A stretch of 64,000 nucleotides of DNA from Catenulispora sp. MAP5-51 (GCF_041261205.1 NZ_JBGCCH010000003.1:558001-622000), one strand, 5' to 3'; positions 53,452 to 63,294 are shown, counted from the first letter of the stretch. Notes: generated by a model not told the origin, from the sequence alone. Translations and numbers: made by a program.

Positions 53452-55050
53452 ATGTTCCCGAACATGCGGCGTGCGGTGGCGACGGGCCGACGAGTTGTTC
53501 TCGTCGCCGCGGTGCTCGTCGTGCTCCTGCTGTCCGGTGTCGGATCCGCCGCTGCGGATCCGACACCGGGGCCGCCAGCGCCTTCGCCAGTGACGCCGTC
53601 GCCGCTGCCAGGGATCTACGGACCTGGATTCGGCCCGGACTCGTCAGTCCCTCCTCCGAGTGGTCCGGCCCCGGGGCAGGACGAGCCCAACAAGCAGGAT
53701 CCCGGCTTCTTCGATATCCCGGGCCAGATCGAGAAGGCGATCGACACCTGGTTTGGGCACCTGGTCAAGCAAGCCCTCGAACCTGTCCTGAAACTGCTCG
53801 GCACGACGCTGTTGGCCTCGCCGAACCTTACCGACGGCCGGATCAGCCAGCTCTGGGACGGCGTCCTCATCACGGCCAACACCGTCTACGTGCTCTTCGT
53901 CCTGGTGGGCGGGCTGACCGTCATGGGCCACGAGACCGTCCAGTCCCGGTACGCGGTCAAAGAGATCATTCCGCGCCTGGTCATCGGCGTCGTCGCTTCC
54001 AACGGCTCGCTGTGGCTGATCAACCAGCTCATTGGCGTCGGGAACGCGTTGTCCGCCGCGCTGCTGACCGGACCGGTATCGACCCAGGGCGTAGGCAACG
54101 TGCTGACCTCGACGCTGACGGACAACGTGCTTTTGTTCGGTGCAGGCAACCTGTTCATGCTGCTCATCGGTCTGGCGATCGCGGTTCTCGGCGTAGCGCT
54201 GCTGATTACGTATCTGATCCGCTCGGCCGTGCTGATCGTGCTGACCGCCGGCTCACCGCTGGCGTTCGCCTGCCACGCCCTGCCGTGGACGGAAGGCGTC
54301 GCCAAGCTGTGGTGGCGGGCGATCATCGGCTGCGTCGCGATCCAGGTGTTGCAGGCGCTGGTGCTGATCACGAGCATCCAGATCTTCTTCGATCCGCAAG
54401 CGACCAACGTCTTCGGGCTGCCTACCGGCGGCGGCCTCCTCGATTTGTTGATCTGCCTGTGCCTGTTCGTCGTCCTGCTGAAGATTCCCGGCTGGGTGCA
54501 GCGCATCGTGATGGGACGCTCGCCGTTCCACCCCAGCATGGTCGGCCGCATGGCCCACGCGTTCATCTATTACAAGACCTGGGGCTTGATGCGTCGAGGC
54601 TTCCGCTTGCCGAGCCGTGGTGGCGGTGGCGGTGGCGGTGGCGGTGTGTGGTCGTCCCGGTCCGGGCCTCCGCCCACCGGTGGCGCAGTCGCCCTGTTCA
54701 CAGGCCCACGCCCCGGCGGTGGAGGTGGATTGGGAGGGTGGCGGCCCAAGCCGCCCACCATGACCGCCACTCAGGAACGGCCGCCCGATACACCGGAGTC
54801 CGGCGCCGCTCAAAGTCCTCGCCCGCCCGGCCCGGGGCCGCTGCCGCCACCTGGACCGGCGCGCCGGCTGCCGCCCGCGTTGCCACCCGGTCGCAGCACT
54901 CGTCTCGATCAACGCCACCGTGCCACGGTCGCGAGCCCACCTGCGCGTGGCGAGCAGACCCCGCTCTTCCCGGCACCTGAGCCTCCGCGCCGGGTCCCGA
55001 AGCCACCGACCACGCAAGGAGCCCGAGAACGTGGCAGACAGCATCGATGA
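53452..55050 (+). CDS. VirB6/TrbL-like polytopic T4SS membrane protein
   Basis: A 532-residue inner-membrane channel component. A signal peptide (about 12-35, ending SAAA) is followed by a Pro-rich stretch, an amphipathic region near 85-115 and 5-6 membrane helices between about 140 and 355. TYLIRSAVLIVLTAGSPLAF near 250 is a typical VirB6/TrbL element. Beyond 385 the protein is a long Gly/Pro/Arg-rich cytoplasmic tail, including a nine-Gly run. Its 3' end overlaps the PrgI-like gene by 20 bases. Confidence 0.85.
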   Translation: MFPNMRRAVATGRRVVLVAAVLVVLLLSGVGSAAADPTPGPPAPSPVTPSPLPGIYGPGFGPDSSVPPPSGPAPGQDEPNKQDPGFFDIPGQIEKAIDTWFGHLVKQALEPVLKLLGTTLLASPNLTDGRISQLWDGVLITANTVYVLFVLVGGLTVMGHETVQSRYAVKEIIPRLVIGVVASNGSLWLINQLIGVGNALSAALLTGPVSTQGVGNVLTSTLTDNVLLFGAGNLFMLLIGLAIAVLGVALLITYLIRSAVLIVLTAGSPLAFACHALPWTEGVAKLWWRAIIGCVAIQVLQALVLITSIQIFFDPQATNVFGLPTGGGLLDLLICLCLFVVLLKIPGWVQRIVMGRSPFHPSMVGRMAHAFIYYKTWGLMRRGFRLPSRGGGGGGGGGVWSSRSGPPPTGGAVALFTGPRPGGGGGLGGWRPKPPTMTATQERPPDTPESGAAQSPRPPGPGPLPPPGPARRLPPALPPGRSTRLDQRHRATVASPPARGEQTPLFPAPEPPRRVPKPPTTQGARERGRQHR

Positions 55051-55930
55051 CGACGCGATCCCGATTGTGCGCATCCCGGCCGACGTGGACCAGCCCGACA
55101 AGATCGTGGCAGGACTCACTGCTCGCCAGGCCGCAGTGCTGGGTACTGCCACCGTGGTGCTCTGGCTCGGCTACCAAGCCTGTCAGCGCGCCGTTCCGCC
55201 GACCGTCTACCTGGGCTTCGCGGTGTTGGTACTGCTTGCGACGGCAGTCGTGGTGACGATGTCGCACGAGGGCGTCCCGTTGGATCGGCTGCTGGCGGCA
55301 TGGCTCCGGTTCACGCGAACGCCGAAGCGGCAGGTCTTGGCCCCGGAAGGCCTTCCCAACGTGCCTGCAGCGTTCTTCCGGGAGCGAGGGCCGCACGCTT
55401 CCGAGTACGACTCGCCTGTGCAACAGGTCACTGAGGCGGGAGTCCTTAACCTAGGTGCCGACGGAGTGACAGCGCTCGCGGAGTGCACGACCGTGAATCT
55501 GGCCCTCATGTCCCAGCGCGAGCAAGGCGTCATCCTGGCCGGATTCGCGCGCTGGTTGAACAGCCTGACCGGCAGCGTCGCGATCACCGTCCGGACCCGG
55601 CCGGCGGATCTGTCGGCCTTCGGCGACTCGATCCGCGACCAGGCGGCCGGCCACCCGCACGAAAACGTTCGCGCTGCTGCCCGCGAACACGTCGCGTTCC
55701 TCGCCCACCTCGCGACCGACGGGCACCTGTTGAACCGCGAGGTCACTCTCGCCGTCCACGAACGTTCCCAAAACGCAGTGTCGCGCCTCCAACGCCGCAT
55801 TGAGGACGCTGACGCGCTGCTTGGCTCCGCAGGAGTGTCCGCGACCTCTCTCACGGAATCCGCGACGCTCGCGCTCCTCGACGAGGCCTTCAATCCCGTC
55901 GCGCCCCTCGCCACGTCTTCGGAGACCTGA
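55031..55930 (+). CDS. PrgI/SCO6880-like T4SS protein
   Basis: A 299-residue protein started at GTG 55031, which has AAGGAG upstream. The N-terminus IVRIPADVDQPDKIVAGLTARQAAVLG (core IPADVDQPDKI), followed by two closely spaced membrane helices (about 38-55 and 58-78), is the PrgI-type pattern. The remaining ~210 residues are soluble. In Gram-positive T4SS, PrgI is regularly encoded beside VirB4, as here (2-base gap), and is thought to anchor or modulate it. Confidence 0.83.
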   Translation: MADSIDDDAIPIVRIPADVDQPDKIVAGLTARQAAVLGTATVVLWLGYQACQRAVPPTVYLGFAVLVLLATAVVVTMSHEGVPLDRLLAAWLRFTRTPKRQVLAPEGLPNVPAAFFRERGPHASEYDSPVQQVTEAGVLNLGADGVTALAECTTVNLALMSQREQGVILAGFARWLNSLTGSVAITVRTRPADLSAFGDSIRDQAAGHPHENVRAAAREHVAFLAHLATDGHLLNREVTLAVHERSQNAVSRLQRRIEDADALLGSAGVSATSLTESATLALLDEAFNPVAPLATSSET

Positions 55931-55932
55931 CG

Positions 55933-57699
55933 ATGCTGAAGAACCTCCTCCCGCCCAGTAGGCAACGAACCGCCTCGTGGATCGGACCGGCAAGCCTCGG
56001 GATCGGCACGCGCACGCTCAACATCGGCGACGACTTCGCGATGAGCTTCGCCGCGGTCGACTATCCGGCAGAGGTCATGCGTGGCTGGCTGGACCCGCTC
56101 ACCTCGTACGCCGGCCGACTCGACCTGGCCCTGCACATCGAACCCGTCCCGTCGAACGAAGCAGCCGACCGGCTACGGCGCCAACGTGCCCGCCTGGAGT
56201 CCAGCCGTCGCCGTGGCTTCGACCGCGCGGCGCTGGACGATCCCGACCTCGAAGCCGCAGCGGCTGACGCACGCGAGCTGGCCTACCGCGTCTCGTCCGG
56301 GGCGGGGAAGCTGTTCCGTGTCGGGATTTACCTCACCGTCCATGCCGCCAGCGAAGGAGAGCTGGCCGCCGAGGCCGCCCGGGTCCGGGCGATCGCCGAC
56401 AGCATGCTGCTCAAGCTCGTGCCGCTCACCTACCGCGCCGTCGAAGGCTGGTGCGCGACGCTCCCGCTCGGTATCGACACGGTGCTCATGCGCCGGACCT
56501 TCGATACGGAGGCGCTGGCGACCTGCTTCCCCTTCGCCTCCACCGACCTCCCGCTCCCACGCGAAGCCGACTCCGCAGTGCTCCTCGGCACCAACGCCAC
56601 CGGAGCCGGCGCCATGCTGTGGGACCGCTGGTCCCTGCCGAACTTCAACTCGGTCACCCTTGCCAGCTCCGGCGCGGGGAAGTCGTACGTCACCAAGCTC
56701 GAAGTGCTGCGCTCGCTCTACCGGGGAGTCCGCGTCCTGGTCGTCGACCCGGAAGACGAGTACGACCGGGTCGCGGCAGCCGTCGGCGGAACCTGGATCG
56801 CGCTCGGCGTCGAAGGTGTCCGCATCAACCCCTTCGACCTGCCCAGACAGTCCGTCGGCGCCGATGCGCTCAAACGACGAGCGCTGTTCGCGCAGACCGT
56901 CGTTGCGGTCCTCCTCGGGTCTGCTCTGACTGCCGACGAGCGTGCGGCACTGGATGCTGCGGTCCTGGCCGCCTACAAGGCCAAGGGCATCACCGAGGAC
57001 CCGGCGACCCAGCACCGGCCTGTGCCGACGCTCGCCGACGTGGTCAACGAGCTCCGAGACGCGGAGCCATCGGCAAGTCGCTCCATCGCCGAACGCTTGA
57101 CGCCACACACGCAGGGCTCGTTCGCCGGTCTCTTCAACGGCCCGACCACCGTGGAAACCGGCGGCCACCTCACAGTCTTCGCCCTGCGTCACCTACCCGA
57201 CGAACTCCGCGCAGTGGGCATCTTGCTGACCCTCGACGTGATCTGGCGCGAGATCTCAGGCCCGGAGGAACGCCGCAAGCGCCTGGTCGTCGTCGACGAA
57301 GCCTGGCAACTCATGTCCCTGCCGGACGGCGCCCGATTCCTGTGCCGGATGGCCAAGTCGGCACGGAAGTACTGGGCCGGCCTCGCTGTGGTCTCGCAGG
57401 ACGCCGCGGACTTCCTCGGAACCGACTTCGGGCTGGCCGTCGTGGCGAACTCAGCCACCCAGATCCTGCTCCGCCAGTCGTCCCAGGCGATCGACCACGT
57501 CGCGAACGCCTTCCGGCTGTCAGCGGGGGAGCGCGCGTTCGTGCTGTCCGCGGCACGCGGGCAAGGGCTCGTTCTGTCGGGGACCACGCGCGCTGCCTTC
57601 GCATCCGTCGCCTCGGTGACCGAGCACGACCTCGTCACGACCGATCCCGCCGAGATCGCAGCACTTGCCAGGTCCGCCAATGTCGAGGAGCTTGCGTGA
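55933..57699 (+). CDS. VirB4-type conjugation ATPase
   Basis: A 588-residue T4SS energising ATPase. After an N-terminal domain of about 230 residues come Walker A ASSGAGKSYVTK near 245 and VVDPEDEYD. Walker B is RLVVVDEAW near 452, then a SARKYWAGLAVVSQDAADFL segment with the conserved Gln. It would power pilus or channel assembly at the membrane. The GTG of the next gene overlaps its stop. Confidence 0.93.
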   Translation: MLKNLLPPSRQRTASWIGPASLGIGTRTLNIGDDFAMSFAAVDYPAEVMRGWLDPLTSYAGRLDLALHIEPVPSNEAADRLRRQRARLESSRRRGFDRAALDDPDLEAAAADARELAYRVSSGAGKLFRVGIYLTVHAASEGELAAEAARVRAIADSMLLKLVPLTYRAVEGWCATLPLGIDTVLMRRTFDTEALATCFPFASTDLPLPREADSAVLLGTNATGAGAMLWDRWSLPNFNSVTLASSGAGKSYVTKLEVLRSLYRGVRVLVVDPEDEYDRVAAAVGGTWIALGVEGVRINPFDLPRQSVGADALKRRALFAQTVVAVLLGSALTADERAALDAAVLAAYKAKGITEDPATQHRPVPTLADVVNELRDAEPSASRSIAERLTPHTQGSFAGLFNGPTTVETGGHLTVFALRHLPDELRAVGILLTLDVIWREISGPEERRKRLVVVDEAWQLMSLPDGARFLCRMAKSARKYWAGLAVVSQDAADFLGTDFGLAVVANSATQILLRQSSQAIDHVANAFRLSAGERAFVLSAARGQGLVLSGTTRAAFASVASVTEHDLVTTDPAEIAALARSANVEELA

Positions 57700-60230
57700 T
57701 CCCAGGAACAGACTTGACCCATCTGCTGGCTGAACTGAGCCACCTCGCTGCCTCGGCGTCAGCATGGTGGCCTCAGGCCGCCACAGTGGCGGGCGCGACG
57801 GCCGCATTGACCGGCACGGCTCGCCGCGCAGTCCTGAGGCTTCGCACCCGTGCCCAGCTGCGCGACGCGCGACTGATCCGAATCCTGCTGCCGCCATCGG
57901 TCGATCCCCATGCTGGCCCAGCGTTCTGGGCGAACCTCCACGGCTTGGTCAGGCCACCGCGGCATCGCGCGTGGCCAGGCCAGCCGCACCTCTCGTTCGA
58001 GTTCTCCTTCAGCTCTGAGGGAACCCAGATCGCGCTGTGGGTACCCGGGCTCATCCCTCCCGGCATCGTCGAGCGCGCGGTTGAAGCCGCATGGCCGGGC
58101 GCCCAGACCGAGACCGTTCTGTCGGTCGGGGCACCCATCCCAACCCGCGCGCTGGTTGCTGCCAACGGGATCTCGGAGCTGCGTCCGGTCCGCGCAGTCG
58201 GCGGACGCCTTCGGCTGGCACGGCCCGAGATCCATCCGCTCCAGGACAGGTTCTCAACCGATCCGCTGCGCGCACTGCTCGGCGCCTGCACCGACCTCCG
58301 GCCTGCGGAGTACGCATGCGTCCAGGTGCTGGCGCGTCCCGCAGCCGGCCGTCGTCTGCGGCGTTTCCGCAGCACCCTACGAAACTTCCACAAGCCACCT
58401 ACGTCCAGGACCTCAGCCAAGACGACATTGTTCGACCTGACCACGCGAGGACCGCGTGGCCGGACCACTGCGGTGCGCGCTGATCTGGAGCACTCTGCAG
58501 AACTGCGTGCTGCGATGACGAAGAGCGTCGGGCCACTGTGGGAAACAGCCATCCACTACGCCGTCGTGACCACAGCACCGCCGCCGTCACAGGCAGCAGA
58601 ACGACGCTCGGAAGCCGGCCGCCTCCGAGGCCTCGCGCACGCCCTCGCGTCAGCCTTCGCCGTCCATGCCGAGCGCAACTGGTGGGCCCGCAAGCACCTG
58701 CCGCAGCTGCTCTGCGCGGCCACCGAGCGGCGCTTCATCCGTGGCGAGCTGCTCAGCTTGGCCGAGCTGGCCGCCATCGCTCACCTGCCCTACGACACGG
58801 ACGCCCCGGGAGTGATCCGGGCAGGCGCCAAGTCAGCGGCGGCCCCGCCTTCAGTGGCCGCTCCATCCCCGTCGGCAAAGCCGCTGGGCCGGTCCGACGT
58901 CGGCGGCTCGCGGCCGGTGGGTCTGGCCGTCGCCGACGCCCGCCACCACCTCCACATCGTCGGCAAGACTGGCTCCGGCAAGTCGTCACTGCTGGCGAAC
59001 TTGATCCTGGCCGATGTCGAGGCGGGCCGCGGCGCGGTCGTCATTGACCCGAAGGGCGACCTCGTGTCGGCGCTTCTCGACCGGCTTCCCGAGCGAGCCA
59101 TCGACCGCACCGTGCTCATCGACCCGGAGCGCGAAGGGATCCGGCCAGCGATGAACGTTCTGAGCGTCGGCAGCGATCAAGAGATCCCGCTCGTCGTGGA
59201 CAACCTCGTCAGCATCTTCCACAAGATCTATGGCGCCTACTGGGGTCCCCGTACCGATGACATCCTCCGCTCTGTCGCGCTGACCCTCCTGAAGACCCGC
59301 GGCGAAAGCGCATCCCCGACGCTCGCCGACATCCCGGGCGTGCTCCTGTCGGGCGACGCCGCGCGGCTGTCGATCACCAGCGGCCTGCGCGATCCCATGT
59401 TGGCGAGCTTCTGGGAGTGGTATGCGCAGCTCTCTGACGGTGCCCGCGCGCAGGTGATCGGGCCGCTCATGAACAAGCTGCGAGCGTTTCTCCTGCGCGA
59501 CTTCGTCAGGCAGACCGTAGCCGCCTCGACATCGAACTTCGAGATGGCTGATGTCCTCAACGGTGGAGTCCTGCTCGCCCGCCTGCCCAAAGGCATCCTC
59601 GGCGAGGAGACCACCCGCCTTCTCGGCTCGCTGATCGTGGCCGGCGTCTGGCGCGCGGCGCAGGCCCGTGCCAGGCAGGCCGAGGAGCAGCGTCGCGACA
59701 GCTCGCTCTATCTCGACGAGGGCCAGAACTTCCTCACCCTCGCACATCCGCTGGAGGACATGTTCGCCGAGGCTCGTGCCTACCGACTGTCCATCGCCTT
59801 CGCCCACCAGAACCTCGGCCAGCTCTCGACGGAACTTCGCGAAGCCCTCTCCGCCAACGCGCGCTCCAAGTTGTACTTCAACGCCTCGCCCGAAGACTCC
59901 CGCCTCTTGGAACGGCACACGGTGCCGACCCTCAGCGCTTACGACTTGGCCCACCTCGGCGGCTACCAGGTCGCCGCGAGGCTCGTGTCCGGAGGGCAGG
60001 AGACTCGGGCTTTCACGCTGAAGACTCAGCCCATGCCGCCGGCAGTCCCCGGCCGCGCGGACGCGGTGCTCAACGCCGCCGCCGCGCGCTGGCCCGCCGT
60101 CTCCGACGTACCTGCGCAGCGTTTGGCCGCCGATCCCCGCTCCCACCGCCTTTCGGCACCGGGGCTGGCCGACACTCTCGAACTCGAACTCGATCCCCAG
60201 CTGCTGCTCAACGAAAGCGGTGAAGCGTGA
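57696..60230 (+). CDS. VirD4-like coupling ATPase (DUF87/HerA-type)
   Basis: An 844-residue ATPase, the likely type IV coupling protein that brings the DNA-relaxase complex to the channel. A membrane-proximal hydrophobic N-terminus (residues 15-45) and a ~370-residue non-conserved domain precede Walker A VGKTGSGKSS near 424-431, AVVIDPKGDLV near 446 and Walker B SLYLDEGQN near 670, with a sensor-like Q near 695 (AFAHQNLGQL). GTG 57696 overlaps the virB4 stop; the much longer reading from 56451 lies over virB4. It overlaps the next gene by GTGA. Confidence 0.9.
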   Translation: MIPGTDLTHLLAELSHLAASASAWWPQAATVAGATAALTGTARRAVLRLRTRAQLRDARLIRILLPPSVDPHAGPAFWANLHGLVRPPRHRAWPGQPHLSFEFSFSSEGTQIALWVPGLIPPGIVERAVEAAWPGAQTETVLSVGAPIPTRALVAANGISELRPVRAVGGRLRLARPEIHPLQDRFSTDPLRALLGACTDLRPAEYACVQVLARPAAGRRLRRFRSTLRNFHKPPTSRTSAKTTLFDLTTRGPRGRTTAVRADLEHSAELRAAMTKSVGPLWETAIHYAVVTTAPPPSQAAERRSEAGRLRGLAHALASAFAVHAERNWWARKHLPQLLCAATERRFIRGELLSLAELAAIAHLPYDTDAPGVIRAGAKSAAAPPSVAAPSPSAKPLGRSDVGGSRPVGLAVADARHHLHIVGKTGSGKSSLLANLILADVEAGRGAVVIDPKGDLVSALLDRLPERAIDRTVLIDPEREGIRPAMNVLSVGSDQEIPLVVDNLVSIFHKIYGAYWGPRTDDILRSVALTLLKTRGESASPTLADIPGVLLSGDAARLSITSGLRDPMLASFWEWYAQLSDGARAQVIGPLMNKLRAFLLRDFVRQTVAASTSNFEMADVLNGGVLLARLPKGILGEETTRLLGSLIVAGVWRAAQARARQAEEQRRDSSLYLDEGQNFLTLAHPLEDMFAEARAYRLSIAFAHQNLGQLSTELREALSANARSKLYFNASPEDSRLLERHTVPTLSAYDLAHLGGYQVAARLVSGGQETRAFTLKTQPMPPAVPGRADAVLNAAAARWPAVSDVPAQRLAADPRSHRLSAPGLADTLELELDPQLLLNESGEA

Positions 60231-61039
60231 CATCGACTCGACAGGCGCTGCTCACCGCAGCGAATCGGCTCACGGAGCGCGATCGGCGAATCCTCCACCT
60301 CCTCGGTCAACATCAAGTGCTGACCACCCACCAGATCACCCGAGCCTTCTTCGACAACCCCAGGGTCGCTCGTCGCCGAGTGCAGATCCTGGCCGAGGTC
60401 GGACTCATCGACTGCTTCCGGCCGGCGCTGCTGATCGGCACCAGTCCGAAGCACTGCGTGCTGACGGCCCTTGGCCTTCACGCCGTCGCCGGGCTCGACG
60501 ACGGCCACGAGCAGCCAGTGCCGCGTGCAGGGGAGCTGGGCCGGCTCACGGTGCGGGCTGACCTCGGGCACCTCGTCGGTGTGAACGACGTCTTCTGCGG
60601 GCTCCTTGGCTCGGCACGGACGATGACCGACGCTTCGCTGGAGATCTGGTGGTCCGAGCGCGCATGCGCCAAGGCCTGGGGCACGTACGTACGCCCCGAC
60701 GGGTTCGGCCGCTGGCACGAAGGCCCCCGCACCGTCGACTTCTTCCTTGAGTACGACACCGGCACCGAGCACAGCCCCAAGATCCTCGCCAAGCTGCCCG
60801 GCTACGAAGCGGTGGCCGCCGCCACCAGCATCGTCACCCCGGTCCTGTTCTGGCTCCACTCACCACGTCGAGAGCAGGCCCTGCACCAGCGCCTCGCACG
60901 TACGCACCAAACCGTCCCCATCGCCACCGCGGCCGGCGATTCCGCAGGAGCCGATCCTTCGGGTGCCGTCTGGCGACGGGTCGGCGCCGAATCCGACGCC
61001 CGCGTATCGCTAGCCGACCTGGCGGGGGTGTGGACGTGA
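60227..61039 (+). CDS. Replication-relaxation family protein
   Basis: A 270-residue protein of the family first described from plasmid replication-relaxation genes (PF13814). The N-terminal winged helix is at residues 15-70 (LTERDRRILHLLGQHQVLTT, DNPRVARRRVQILAEVG). The C-terminal nuclease-like core includes TVDFFLEYDTGTE. Such proteins are widespread in actinomycete plasmids and integrative elements; a role in nicking or controlling transfer is inferred. GTG 60227 overlaps the coupling ATPase stop. No conserved relaxase HUH motif is visible in it. Confidence 0.85.
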   Translation: MTSTRQALLTAANRLTERDRRILHLLGQHQVLTTHQITRAFFDNPRVARRRVQILAEVGLIDCFRPALLIGTSPKHCVLTALGLHAVAGLDDGHEQPVPRAGELGRLTVRADLGHLVGVNDVFCGLLGSARTMTDASLEIWWSERACAKAWGTYVRPDGFGRWHEGPRTVDFFLEYDTGTEHSPKILAKLPGYEAVAAATSIVTPVLFWLHSPRREQALHQRLARTHQTVPIATAAGDSAGADPSGAVWRRVGAESDARVSLADLAGVWT

Positions 61040-61980
61040 CGGTCGGGCGCATCGCAGTGGCAGCGTCGACGGCGTTTCTGCTGGTCGTCCTGCTGCTGTC
61101 CGCAGCGGCCGCCGCAGTCGTGGAATCGCTGACGGCAGCGCCCTGGGACTCGCTCGATCTGTTCGCCAGCTCGGGAGAACACCAGATGCCCGCCGCCGAT
61201 GCCGAGATCCCGCCCCAGATATACGGGCTCTACCACGAGGCGGCAGCGAGCTGCCCCGGCTTGCCCTGGACCGTGCTCGCAGGCTTCGGCGAGGTGGCAT
61301 CCGGTCACGGCCGGCAGGTCGGCGATCGCGGCGTCATGGGCATCTCCCGTGCGCAGTTCGATCGCTATGCCAGTCCTACTCCCGCTGGCGGGGCCATGCC
61401 GACTTCCCCACTCGATCCCGTCGATGCGACCTTTGCTGCCGCGAGGCTGATGTGCGGTTCGGGCTCGGCCCTCGACGTGAAATCTGCCGTGGGCCGAGCC
61501 GAAGCCGATCCCGCTGCCGCGGTGCGGATCATCGAACTTGCAGACGTCTACGCACACGCGCCTCGGGCCGGCTCATTCCTCGCAGCCGCGGCACAATCCG
61601 CGCCCAGTTCGGCTGCACGGCTTGCGGTCGAGTATGCGGGTGCTCAGCTCGGTCTGCCCTACGTCTGGGGAGGTAACGGGCCCGACCGTAGCGACGCCAG
61701 CGGCTTCGACTGCTCCGGTCTCACTCAAAGCGCATACCAGGCGGCAGGTATTGCTATTCCGCGTACCGCTACGGAACAATTCCATACAGGGCGAGCGGTT
61801 GACGCCTCGGATCTGCGAGCGGGCGACTTAGTGTTTTACGGCGATCCAAACGGATTTCTTCATCATGTCGCCATCTATCTGGGTCGCGGAATAATTATTG
61901 ATGCGCCGCACACCGGTGCCGTAGTCCGCTTCGACCCCGTCGCGGCTGCCGACTACGCCGGCGCACGGCGTGAGTCCTGA
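61036..61980 (+). CDS. NlpC/P60 cell-wall hydrolase of the transfer system
   Basis: A 314-residue exported protein. GTG 61036 makes a GTGA overlap like its neighbours; GTG 61030 is also in frame. The N-terminal hydrophobic anchor is at residues 8-35. A transglycosylase-like segment follows with Glu in LAGFGEVASGHG near 85 and GVMGISRAQF. The C-terminal NlpC/P60 domain has the nucleophile Cys in FDCSGLTQSA near 227 and the His in FLHHVAIYLG near 276. The two domains would cut glycan and peptide bonds to let the channel through the wall (VirB1-like role). Last gene of the operon. Confidence 0.9.
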   Translation: MTVGRIAVAASTAFLLVVLLLSAAAAAVVESLTAAPWDSLDLFASSGEHQMPAADAEIPPQIYGLYHEAAASCPGLPWTVLAGFGEVASGHGRQVGDRGVMGISRAQFDRYASPTPAGGAMPTSPLDPVDATFAAARLMCGSGSALDVKSAVGRAEADPAAAVRIIELADVYAHAPRAGSFLAAAAQSAPSSAARLAVEYAGAQLGLPYVWGGNGPDRSDASGFDCSGLTQSAYQAAGIAIPRTATEQFHTGRAVDASDLRAGDLVFYGDPNGFLHHVAIYLGRGIIIDAPHTGAVVRFDPVAAADYAGARRES

Positions 61981-62512
61981 CCGGCATTTCACGCGGTCCG
62001 ACGGCTGGTCCGATGTCCGCGCCTTAGGGGTCCGCTTAGACCGGACCGCCTATCGGCCGCATAAAAGGCCAGGTAGACGGCCAATTTGACCCTGTCCGCG
62101 TAAAGCGGACCGATCGTGGCTTCCCGATGGGGAGTCTCTTCAGCCTCGGCGCGCCCGCACGTGCTGCCGCCGCTCGGCCTCCGCGATGCGCCGCTCGTCC
62201 CGCTGCTCGCGCCCGATCGGTCTCTCGACCTCTCGAATTGCAATTCACTTCCTCTTCGAGAACTGGGGTCGCAGTTTCTCATTTCTCGGTCCGAGGGTCA
62301 AAAACCCGTACTCTGAATGGGTGAAGAATGGGGTGATTTGCGCTTGCTTGGGGGATTTCGATGGTGAATGATGGGTATATCAAGAAGTGAGGGGAACGGG
62401 AGAACGTCGAATCCCGAAAGGGCTCGGCAAGCGCGCGGGAACGCGCTCACCGAGCGACGGGCTCCCTGACCGCTCCACCAGTACGCCGTCAAACGCCCAG
62501 CAAGGAGCAGCC
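61981..62512. other. Gene-free region with repeats: candidate oriT/promoter region
   Basis: No convincing gene in 532 bases. GTCCG occurs repeatedly at 61996-62110, including hairpins ggtccg-cttagac-cggacc (62029-62047) and gtccgc-gtaaa-gcggac (62094-62110). The 62280-62390 part is AT-rich. A double-stem hairpin gctcgg...ccgagc with inner agcgcg...cgcgct spans 62422-62455, upstream of the next gene. Nicking origins often have such inverted repeats, but no known nic sequence is recognised. Confidence 0.4.
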
Positions 62513-62743
62513 ATGAACCCTGACCACATTCTCTCGCAGCTGCGCGAGCTTTCCGCGCACGCCATGCTGAAGAAGACCGAGCCGCCCCGAGGCGGCTGCC
62601 AGTCCCCTGACTGCGGACACAAGTACCGCGCCGAGACGATGGCCGCGCGGTTCCTGGAGCTCGACGAATCGCTTTCCCACGGCGGCATCTACCCGACCGA
62701 TTGGGCCACCCCGCTGATCCCGGCACAGCGCACCAAGCGCTGA
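62513..62743 (+). CDS. Small unknown protein with paired Cys
   Basis: A 76-residue protein with CAAGGAGCAG before ATG 62513. It starts MNPDHILSQLRELSAHAML and contains GGCQSPDCGHKYRAETM, a Cys pair that could bind metal, followed by an acidic end. I do not recognise the family. It is the first gene of the second rightward unit of the element. Confidence 0.68.
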   Translation: MNPDHILSQLRELSAHAMLKKTEPPRGGCQSPDCGHKYRAETMAARFLELDESLSHGGIYPTDWATPLIPAQRTKR

Positions 62744-62898
62744 CCTCCCGCGCGGCCTGATGCCGCGCCCTTGACCGGCCGCCGGGCCTACCCCCTTCCC
62801 GCCAGGCCCGGCGGTCGCCCCTCTCACCACCACTTCAACGTGCGGTGGCCCAGCCGTGCCCGAGTGCGGCCGGCGTGCCACTGGAACGGAGCTTCGTT

Positions 62899-63276
62899 AT
62901 GCCTGTTTTCACTCCCGAGCAGCAGCCGGATGTCTGGCCCCTGCTGCGCGCGGCTGGTTTTCAGCAGCGTCACGTGCCCGCCCGGGCCGGTGCGCGTCCG
63001 TCACAGCAGATGCGCATGTTCTACATGGCCCCGGACCACCTCGTCGTGCTTCTGGAGTTCGTCGTCCAGCGTCCGACGCGGGACGTCAAGATCACCGAAC
63101 TTGCCGTCTATCCCGAGCTGACCGATCTAAGGGTTGCGACAGCGCCTCCCGTGGAGCGCGCGCATGCCCGGTTCTTCGGGATCCCGTTCGAGCCGCGCAC
63201 ACCCGTCTCCGTGATCGGCGCCGCCACCATCGCGGCGCTGACCGTGAGTGTCCCGCGCCGATCCAAGCGGTACTGA
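62899..63276 (+). CDS. Unknown element protein
   Basis: A 125-residue protein starting MPVFTPEQQPDVWPLLRAAG after an ACGGAG site. It has a soluble core with MFYMAPDHLVVLLEFV and a hydrophobic segment close to the C-terminus (SVIGAATIAALTVSVP), then a basic end. Not recognised; the preceding long ORF text upstream of ATG 62899 has no ribosome site. Confidence 0.65.
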   Translation: MPVFTPEQQPDVWPLLRAAGFQQRHVPARAGARPSQQMRMFYMAPDHLVVLLEFVVQRPTRDVKITELAVYPELTDLRVATAPPVERAHARFFGIPFEPRTPVSVIGAATIAALTVSVPRRSKRY

Positions 63277-63294
63277 GGGAAGGGAACAAGACTC

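Noticed and set aside
54920-55030. N-terminal extension of the PrgI-like protein from ATG 54920
   Set aside because: It overlaps the Pro/Arg tail of the VirB6-like gene, whereas GTG 55031 has AAGGAG and begins the PrgI motif.
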